Origin: Acanthochromis polyacanthus
Taxonomy: Eukaryota; Chordata; Actinopteri; Pomacentridae
DNA length: 64,000 nucleotides
Assembly: GCF_021347895.1 (NCBI RefSeq)
Contig: NC_067118.1
Location: 16,647,011 to 16,711,010, forward strand
Direction: 5' to 3'
Below, in pieces: positions 57,090 through 64,000 of the stretch (within the stretch, counting starts at the first letter, position 1; every line of letters begins with the position of its first letter). The notes below the pieces were generated by a model. That model did no database searches. It was not told the origin of the DNA and was given only the letters and a program-made list of their open reading frames with translations. The position numbers and the translations under genes are program-made.

Positions 57090-57370
57090 GAGAGGCAAGG
57101 CAGAGCAAATTTATTTGTATAGCACAATTCATACACAAGGCAGTTCAAGGTGCTTTACAATGGCAAAGAAATACATTCAGAAAATTAACTGTAAAGATGA
57201 TTTAAAAGTAGACATTAAGATCATACAATAAAATCATAGAAATAAAACATAAAAGCGCATTAAGTTCAAGACTATAAAGATGATTTAAAAACAGAATAGT
57301 GCATCAAAAATCGAGAAAATAGATTTAGTATCTAAGAGAAAGCTGCAGTATACTATTTGGTTTTCAGGCC
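57090..57370. repeat. Dispersed fish repeat (TTTATTTGTATAGCACAATT type)
   Basis: AAATTTATTTGTATAGCACA, then AAGGCAGTTCAAGGTGCTTT and a run of AT-rich imperfect repeats (GATGATTTAAAA twice), are the landmarks of a very common fish repeat, probably a retroelement 3' region. It is non-coding. Confidence 0.7.
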
Positions 57371-57431
57371 CAATTTAAAAGAGCTGATAGTTTGAGCAGA
57401 CCACAGATGTTCAGGAAGTTTGTTCCACAGG

Positions 57432-57485
57432 ATAGGATAGAATAGAATAGAATAGAATAGAATAGAATAGAATAGAATAGAATTG
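57432..57485. repeat. (ATAGA)n pentanucleotide microsatellite
   Basis: About ten AATAG/ATAGA units precede TTGCTTTATTGTCATCATAC, which is itself a common fish retroelement-end sequence. Confidence 0.9.
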
Positions 57486-57759
57486 CTTTATTGTCATCAT
57501 ACTTGGGGGCATGACAAAAATATAAGGAGCTGCCACTAGATGGTGCATTGAAACAAGTTAAATCAACAACAATAAATAAGAAAATCAAATGTACATATAA
57601 AACTAACTATGCTAACAATTCCAACATATGCAAAAGAGGCAAGATATATACAGTACGATAAGGAGCTAATGAGATCAAATAAAAACCAATAAAATAGAAT
57701 AAATATGGGCAAGAGATTGCACGTAAGTAGCATTATTAAAAGTGATTCTGTGCGTGACT

Positions 57760-58445
57760 GTTTTGAGTTCAGAAGCTTGATGGACCATCGGTAAAAACTG
57801 GAGGAGCATAATAGCTGAATGCTGCTTCACTAGTCTTAGTTCTAGTTCTGGGAACACACGGTAAACCTGTCTCAGATGACCTGAGGGCTCTGGATGCTTT
57901 ATATGGAGCTAATAAGTCCAGGATGTATTTTGGTCCAAGACCATTCAGTGCTCTGTAGACCAGGAGTCAGATTTTGAACTCTATCCTTTGACTAACAGGA
58001 AGCCAGTGTAGTGATTGGAGGACTGGTGTAAAATGATCCAGTTTCCTGATGTCAGTTAGAACTCTGGCAGCAGCGTTCTGGATCAGCTGCAGCTGCATGA
58101 TTGATTTCTTGTTAAGACCGGTAAAGACACCATTACAATAATCTACTGAAAATAAGTACATGAACAAGTCCCTCTGTGTCTTCGTCAGACAGGAAACCCT
58201 TGATTGTAGCAGCATTCTTCAGGTGGGAATAGGCAGATTTAGTAACAGGTTTCAAGCGGTTGTTAAAATTCAGGTTGGAGTCATTAATGGTAGCGAGGTT
58301 TCTGGCTTGATTTGTAACTTTAAGTGACACGGAGTCCAAGTGAGCACTGATCTTTGACCTTTCATTTTTGGGGCCAAATACAATCACTTCAGTCTTGTCT
58401 TCATTGAGCTGGAGAAAAAGGTGGGTTGATTTGAAATCCTGAACT
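57760..58445 (-). pseudogene. Non-LTR retrotransposon (L2/Jockey-like) reverse transcriptase fragment
   Basis: On the minus strand, pieces of the C-terminal half of a LINE reverse transcriptase follow each other: [16 protein letters not shown], then [13 protein letters not shown], then [30 protein letters not shown] and LQSLHWLPVSQRIEFKI, and then LVYRALNGLGPKYILDLL and FSYYAPPVF. Frame breaks occur near 58180 and 57960. The N-terminal endonuclease and the polymerase YxDD region are absent, so this is a 5'-truncated dead copy. Placement in an L2/Jockey-like group is by eye. Confidence 0.85.
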
Positions 58446-60350
58446 CAAAGTGAAAAATAATGAAGTTATCCAGCCATCTTCATGAAGTTATCCTAACCGA
58501 AACCTAGTTTTAAACTAAAAGTTTTGAGCTTAAAATTACACACAATATTAAGCAGCTCATCCGCTGAAGTGTGTTCAGAGGTCTGACAGCGATGCTACAG
58601 GCTGATTCATAAAGCAGTTTCTGCTCAGACACTGTGTGATCAGGAGGGTATGACTGACCTTCAAGAGTTTCTGTTACAGTCTCTGCTCCATTGAGGATAA
58701 CGGGTGGGAGAAATATAAGATACCTCAATATAGTCATGGTTCTCAGTAGAAAAATACAGAGTAGAATTAAAGTCAGGATAAGGCAATGATACATTTTCTA
58801 CAATAATTATTATGTCAATTAACCTCAAAATATGCGAAAGTTAAATCTAAATCATGAAAGTGGTTCTTTAATTTTCTACCATGCATTTATTTAGGCTATG
58901 TAGTAGTTTTTTCATAAACCAGATATTTTCCAACTCATTACCTTTTGATGTCTGCCTGCAGTTTCAACCACAGACTGGATAGGTTCTAACAAACAAAAGT
59001 TTTGTTAAGCCTTAAAAGTAAACAAAAGCACAATGATCTGACAAGCATTCTGAGTTTACTTGTGATCTTTCCCTGCAGCAAATGCTGACTGAATACTATT
59101 GTAGTAAACTTAACGGTTGATTAATTGTAGAACCTCCCTTAACTCTAAATATTATGAAAAAGCAGTTCTAGTGTTCCTATTAAAGCATTGGGTGAATACA
59201 TAGTCTTTGTTTTCACTGCTCTCCACTGGTCACAATCAGAAGTACAGTAAAAGATGTGCACCAGCGCCGCCAGCACTCCCAGGGCAGAACTGCCTCAGTC
59301 TTTATTATTTTTCATTTACTGTAAGTTTTTAGTAGCTTATTTAATATTTCCAATCAATATTGAAATTTGCAGTTTCTAAATTACTACAAATGAACAGAAC
59401 CACGCTGTGAACTGCCAGAATTGGAGGGCATTTTACACACACACCACCATCAAATTTCAAATAATCCATGTACAACACACTAAAACATGCAGTTGTTGTG
59501 TAAATTTACTTGTCCTGAGACCAAATCTAAAATTGAAAAAAAAAAAAAAATAGGAGAAAAGACTGCTGGAAAATATTTGTAAAATACCAAATAAGTCTGG
59601 AGTTCCACCTAAAATTACATTTTTCTCTTGTCTGACCCCCCTGATGACTAAATTGAATCTCAAATAAAACAGTTAAAATTAAATTTAAGCCTCCCTTTTT
59701 TGGTATTATTTTTTTCCATTGACATCTCTTGTAATTGTGGGAACATTTTTTTAATCAACCTATTTTAAGCAATAATTATTATGCATGGAATGTGTATCCC
59801 ACAATAACCCTGTCAGTATAACCTTTTTAGCTGATAGAAGAAGAAGAAAACAGTGAATCACACTATAAACTGGAATTATCATCATCAAACAGTTTCCCAA
59901 AAGAATCTTATGTCTATGTCCTCTCTTCTATTTTTCATATTTTCATAACATTGTCAGCCTTGATTGAATGTCTCATTCTACCTCATGCAACCCTGTTCTG
60001 CATAGTATCAGGAAAAGACAAATTATTTTTTACTTTTCTCTTTACTTTCTTCTGTCAGTAAGTTTGTCCTCCTGGTCAGCAGTAACAGCTAAATATCTAA
60101 CTTCTACTACTGAGAAAAAGCTGACATTAGCATGGATTAACAACCCTGTTACCGTGATTAGAGTAGGGTTAGCAAACAACAAATAAAACATTTTTAAAAA
60201 TGGTACCATTGATGTGTAAGCTGAGCCAGTCAAGGCTTTGATAGTTTATTACGTATTATTAATGAGCATATAGCAGAAAATTGTAAAAGAGGAGATTTAT
60301 TTTTCAAAATATTTGCAGGCCAAATGTCCTCCAATTCTGTAATGACCGTT
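58446..60350. other. Intergenic, no gene seen
   Basis: AT-rich sequence between the LINE fragment and MITE copy C. No credible exon, RNA gene or delimited mobile element was found. An A-run lies near 59535. Confidence 0.5.
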
Positions 60351-60356
60351 AATTAT

Positions 60357-60726
60357 TACACTACCGTACAAAAGTTTGGGGCCACCCAGACAATTTCAGG
60401 TTTTACATGAAAACTCACACTTTTATTCATGTGCTAATATAATTGTAGAAGGGTTTTCTAATCATCTGTTAGCCTTTCAACACCATTAGCTAACGCAATG
60501 TAGCATTAGAACACAGGAGTGATGGTTGCTGGAAATGTTCCTCTGTACTCCTATGTAGATATTTCATTAAAAATCATCTGTTTCCAGCAAGAATAGTCAT
60601 TTACCACATTAACAATTTGTAGACTGTATTTCTGGTGAATTTAATGTTATCTTCATTGAAAAATAAACTTCTCTTTTAAAAATGAGGACATTTCTACATG
60701 ACCTCAAACTTTTGAACGGTAGTGTA
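60357..60726 (+). mobile_element. Non-autonomous Tc1-type MITE, copy C
   Basis: The ends read TACACTACCGTACAAAAGTTTG and, inverted, AACTTTTGAACGGTAGTGTA. It is about 370 bases with a full interior (CAGACAATTTC, CATGTGCTAA, CAGGAGTGATGGTTGCTGG). It is immediately followed by an ATT microsatellite. Confidence 0.88.
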
Positions 60727-60742
60727 TGTGTGCATATGGACT

Positions 60743-60746
60743 TTAC

Positions 60747-60808
<62 letters not shown>
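60743..60808. repeat. (ATT)n microsatellite
   Basis: About 21 uninterrupted ATT units. An ORF across it is only poly-Leu. It is followed at 60850-60945 by another copy of the repeat that flanks the 26 kb palindrome (CTTTCTTAAGGTCCAGTGGA). Confidence 0.95.
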
Positions 60809-61129
60809 TTTCTAGGAATTCATTATAATAGAACTAACTCTGAGTCCATCATCCAAAGTTCCTTGAACTTTCTTAAGGTCCAGTGGATTGATTTAAACAA
60901 CTTTGGATAACCTGGATGAATGAGAACCTACACAGACATCTGAGTCCATCAGCATGAGGCTGGAGTTGAATGGCCTAACAGAGGTTTTAATTTGAAGGCT
61001 GCTCCTTTTGTGTGTGTTTGGGGTAACTTGACGCTGCGCATTGATCGCTAGCAGCCACGTCTCACAGTGAGCTGTGCGGCGATGTGAGCCCGTCAGATAG
61101 CTTCGTGTTTGTTCATAGGGCTGCTCGTA

Positions 61130-61320
61130 TTAAACACTGTGCTTTGTACTGGTGTGTGTGTGAGTGACAGAGCTCCTCAGGACTCCTTCACCTCCCATCA
61201 TGCTGCAGCCTACAGCAGCTAGCTAACGCCAATGTGCAACTTCCTCCTTCCATAAAGTCCGCTGAGCAGCTGCTCCGGGTGTTTCCCAGTCTGAACAGAG
61301 ACAGCCGGAGTCACACAGAG
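61130..61320 (+). promoter_or_regulatory. slc35e2: slc35e2 promoter region and non-coding exon 1
   Basis: GC-richer sequence with CACCTCCCATCATGCTGCAGC (about 61188), similar to a ZNF143-type promoter element, and a CCAAT word near 61229. A leader-like stretch then ends in a strong donor, CACAGAG|gtaagc, at 61320/61321. The next exon of the gene has its acceptor at 62865. The start site is inferred, not shown. Confidence 0.55.
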
Positions 61321-61783
61321 GTAAGCGCTCATCTTCTCAGTAGCCTTTTCACCATTTCATCGCGCTCCGTTGTGTTCCTGTGTGCAGAAGCTAGCAGCAA
61401 CTAGTCCGTGTCCGTGGTGTGTAGTTGGTGGGGCATGAAGATGACCGAGGCGCTGCTTAACTGTAATTCACCATATTGACACATTTAAGGGCAACTTTGT
61501 GCAGACTCACGTTCATCTCAGCAACAAACAGCTCTGAAGCCTGATGTCAGTGTACTAGATGTGAATTACCAATATGAAACTAGCATGTGGCAGCATACTG
61601 TGGATATCTTTTACAATAAAAAGACAGTATGTAATGTAAGACATCAGGAGGAGAAACCAGACAGCACAAGCACTGGACATGTTGGTGGACCAGTAGCTGC
61701 AGATCACACCTGCAGAAATGCAACTGGTTTATATGGAATTAAACAATGTGTTTGTGCATGTTTGAATGAGTTAAAGTGTGTGT

Positions 61784-61939
61784 GACTCAGGTTTACCTGT
61801 GGATTTAGTTGAAGCGCTTGAACAGATTCTTAAAGACTGTAGGGATGAAACCTACTTTGAAGAGCTCTGGAGACAAACTGCTGAACAATGCAAGACTGAC
61901 CCAGAACCTGCAGCCAAAAGATTAAAAAAAAAGAGCTAA
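61784..61939 (+). pseudogene. Short transposase-like coding fragment in slc35e2 intron 1
   Basis: A 51-codon stretch ending in TAA reads GLPVDLVEALEQILKDC, then YFEELWRQTAEQCKTDPEPAAKRLKKKS. It has an amphipathic, acidic-then-basic tail with codon-like composition. An upstream frame (61561-61785) may continue it across a frameshift. It resembles the C-terminal end of an element-encoded protein, but I cannot name the family. Confidence 0.3.
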
Positions 61940-62348
61940 ACAACAGGCTGAATGGACACAGTGTGATGTCTTCTGACCCCAACAAGGACACGTTTGACCT
62001 AAGTGTCTTACATCTGCTTATCTTATTGGCTTTATCAACAGTTAGAAAGCGAGCGTTCCAGATGTTAAATCAATTGTGAGTTAAATAAATAAAGCTTATT
62101 TTACTGTATGAGTTCTAATACAGGGCTGCACAGTGTCACTTTTGCCTTGCAGCTGGAAGATGACTATATTACATGCAGAGGTTTGCTGAAAAACAAAATA
62201 ATAGTTGTGAAACATTGTGCCACGCCAGTGTGAGTGATGTTCTCAGGATGGCCACCACTGTATCAGCTGTCTGCTACTGAACACAGCGTAAATAGTGCAT
62301 GAAGTAATGATAATGTAAATATCAGAGCAGCATGAGACAAAATCTGAG

Positions 62349-62713
62349 TACACTACCGTTCAAAAGTTTGAGGTCACTTAGAAATGTCCATATATTTGAA
62401 AGAAAAGCAGTTTTTTCAATGAATATAACATTAAATGAATCAGAAATACAGTCTAGACATTGTTAATGTGGTAAATAACTATTCTAGATGGAAACAGCAG
62501 ATTTTTAATGGAATGTCTCCATAGGGGTACAGAGGAACATTTCCAGCAACCATAACTCCTGTGTTCTAATGCTACACTGTGTTAGCTAACGGTGTTGAAA
62601 GGCTCATTGATGATTATGAAGTCCTTGTGCAGTTATGTTAGTGCATGAATAAAAGTGTCAGTTTTCATGGAAAAGATGAAATTGGGTGACTCCAAACCTT
62701 TGAATGGTAGTAT
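62349..62713 (-). mobile_element. Non-autonomous Tc1-type MITE, copy D (inverted)
   Basis: Same family as copies A-C but in the opposite orientation. It starts TACACTACCGTTCAAAAGTTTG, then GTCACTTAGAAATGTCC, and ends GACTCCAAACCTTTGAATGGTAGTA. It lies in intron 1 of slc35e2, about 150 bases upstream of the coding exon. Confidence 0.88.
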
Positions 62714-63044
62714 AGATATTCAGAAACATGAAAACATTGGATGGAGTATTGTGTCACAACTTTAATTTCCTGCCTGTGATCTTATTTTGTGAGTCGCAAA
62801 GAGAGTTTTCTTTGTTCCTCCCTTTTTTCCCTCTCATCTCACAGAAGACTTTTTTTTCTTTCCAGCTCCTGGACAGGTGACATCAGTACATGATCTGCTC
62901 CGGGTAGCCACTGCAAGACAAAAAGACAGATTTTTGCTGGGCTCAGAAGAAGATGGACTGACCATCAAAACAGTCTTCAACTCATCATCTCCCTTCTTGT
63001 CACTTGCCTGTTGGGCCCCTGAGGGCCCTCAGGCAGCAGGCGTG

Positions 63045-63324
63045 ATGCCAGGCAGCAGGCAGACCGCTCACCACCCACTATGGCGTCTCCTGTCACCGTT
63101 CCGTACCCGGCAGGAGCGGGTGGTCCTGGCCCGCAGTGAGAGCCTGCCAGGGGAGCAGGTGCTGAAGATCACGGTCACAGAGACCACGGTGATCGAGGCA
63201 GAGTCTGGGGTCTGGAACTGGCGCTCCCTGATCTACCTGGGCCTCTGGTACTTCTTCAGCTTCTGCACTCTGTTCCTCAACAAATACATCTTATCGCTGC
63301 TGGAGGGGGAACCCAGCATGCTGG
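63045..63324 (+). CDS. slc35e2: Solute carrier family 35 member E2, first coding exon (partial)
   Basis: SLC35 proteins are multi-pass nucleotide-sugar/triose-phosphate-transporter-like proteins of Golgi/ER membranes. The substrate of SLC35E2 is not known to me. The exon runs from the acceptor at 62865 to the donor ATGCTGG|gtaagg (63324/63325). The first in-frame ATG is at 63045, giving MPGSRQTAHHPLWRLLSPFR and then 73 more residues before the exon ends. The block TETTVIEAESGVWNWRSL, then LWYFFSFCTLFLNKYILSLL (first membrane helix) and GEPSMLG, matches vertebrate SLC35E2. The open frame extends upstream of the ATG without another Met, but that part is probably 5'UTR. The rest of the gene lies beyond the window. 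Confidence 0.92.
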
Positions 63325-63364
63325 GTAAGGACAAATAATCTGCTACTACTGATATTAAGTCTTA

Positions 63365-64000
63365 TACAGTGCCTTGTGAAAGTATTTGGCCCCCTGGAAC
63401 TTTTCAACCTTTCGCCACATTTCAGGCTTCTAACATAAAGATATAAAATTTTTATTTTTTGTCAAGAATCAACAACAAGTGGGACACAATCGTGAAGTGG
63501 AACGAAATTTATTGGATATTTTAAACTTTTTTAACAAATAAAAACCTGAAAAGTGGGGCGTGCAATATTATTCTGCCCCCTTGCATTAATACTTTGTAGC
63601 GCCACCTTTTGCTGCAATTACAGCTGCAAGTCGCTTGGGGTATGTCTCTATCAGTTTTGCACATTGAGAGACTGAAATTCTTGCCCATTCTTCCTTGCAA
63701 AACAGCTCGAGCTCAGTGAGGTTGGATGGAGGGAGACTTGATTACACACAGGTGGATTCTATTTATCATCATCAGTCATTTAGGACAACATTGGATCATT
63801 CAGAGATCCTCACTGAACTTCTGGTGTGAGTTTGCTGCACTGAAAGTAAAGGGGCCGAATAATATTGCACACCCCACTTTTCAGTTTTTTATTTGTTAAA
63901 AAAGTATAAAATATCCAATATATTTCATTCCACTTCACGATTGTGTCCCAATTGTTGTTGATTCTTGACAAAAAATTAAAATTTTATATCTTTATGTTTG
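63365..64000 (-). mobile_element. Internally deleted Tc1 copy of family 1 (cut by window end)
   Basis: The TA at 63365-63366 is followed by CAGTGCCTTGTGAAAGTATTT. The full left inverted repeat of the element at 12420 follows, then the first part of the transposase 3' end (GTAGCGCCACCTTTTGCTGC). At about 63730 the sequence jumps from GTTGGATGGAG directly to GGAGACTTGATTACACAC. This removes what corresponds to about 12784-13716 of the complete copy. The right repeat runs to the window edge. It is a MITE-like derivative lacking about 0.93 kb of transposase, in intron 2 of slc35e2. Confidence 0.93.

Noticed and set aside
60722..60910. ORF with a poly-Leu stretch like a signal peptide
   Set aside because: The leucines come from an ATT microsatellite and the rest from a dispersed repeat.
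62877..63044. Upstream extension of the SLC35E2 frame using a GTG start
   Set aside because: The frame is open but has no ATG, and family proteins start near the ATG at 63045. The stretch is better read as 5'UTR.

Overview
The window is genomic DNA from a bony fish, most likely a percomorph teleost. The evidence is small exons of conserved vertebrate genes separated by GT..AG introns, together with repeat families typical of fish: Tc1-like DD34E elements, hAT elements and their deletion derivatives, tRNA-SINE-like repeats, L2/Jockey-type LINE fragments and long CA repeats. The gene order gnb1 - nadk - slc35e2 matches the block on human 1p36.33. I assign paralogue a or b to none of them.

Layout. 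1-11.6 kb: gnb1 (+), the G-protein beta-1 subunit. Its first coding exon lies upstream of the window; eight coding exons, a probable 3'UTR intron and a 2.2 kb 3'UTR are present. 12.4-14.05 kb: an intact Tc1-like transposon lies between the genes. 15.4-42.5 kb: nadk (+), cytosolic NAD kinase, with a non-coding first exon, eleven coding exons and a 1.9 kb 3'UTR. Two large introns hold an intact hAT element nested in an older decayed hAT-like relic, a second intact Tc1-like element, a complex nested palindrome and microsatellites. At about 32.3-32.8 kb there is a candidate internal promoter with an in-frame alternative first exon. 43.0-56.8 kb (-): an eight-exon gene for a 322-residue protein with about eight membrane segments that I do not recognise. 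It runs tail-to-tail with nadk and starts with an acidic dileucine (EISPLL) sorting motif. 57-60.8 kb: LINE and other repeats. 61.0 kb to the end: slc35e2 (+), a solute carrier 35 family member, with a non-coding exon and first coding exon only. An internally deleted Tc1 copy of the 12.4 kb family runs off the right edge.

The host genes do not form a pathway. gnb1 acts in GPCR signalling and nadk makes NADP+. SLC35E2 is a nucleotide-sugar-transporter-like membrane protein, and the unnamed protein looks endolysosomal from its N-terminal signal. The most interesting points are the unrecognised membrane protein with two start-stop uORFs in its leader, the possible nadk isoform lacking the segment that Akt phosphorylates in human NADK, and several mobile elements lying within tens of bases of host splice sites.
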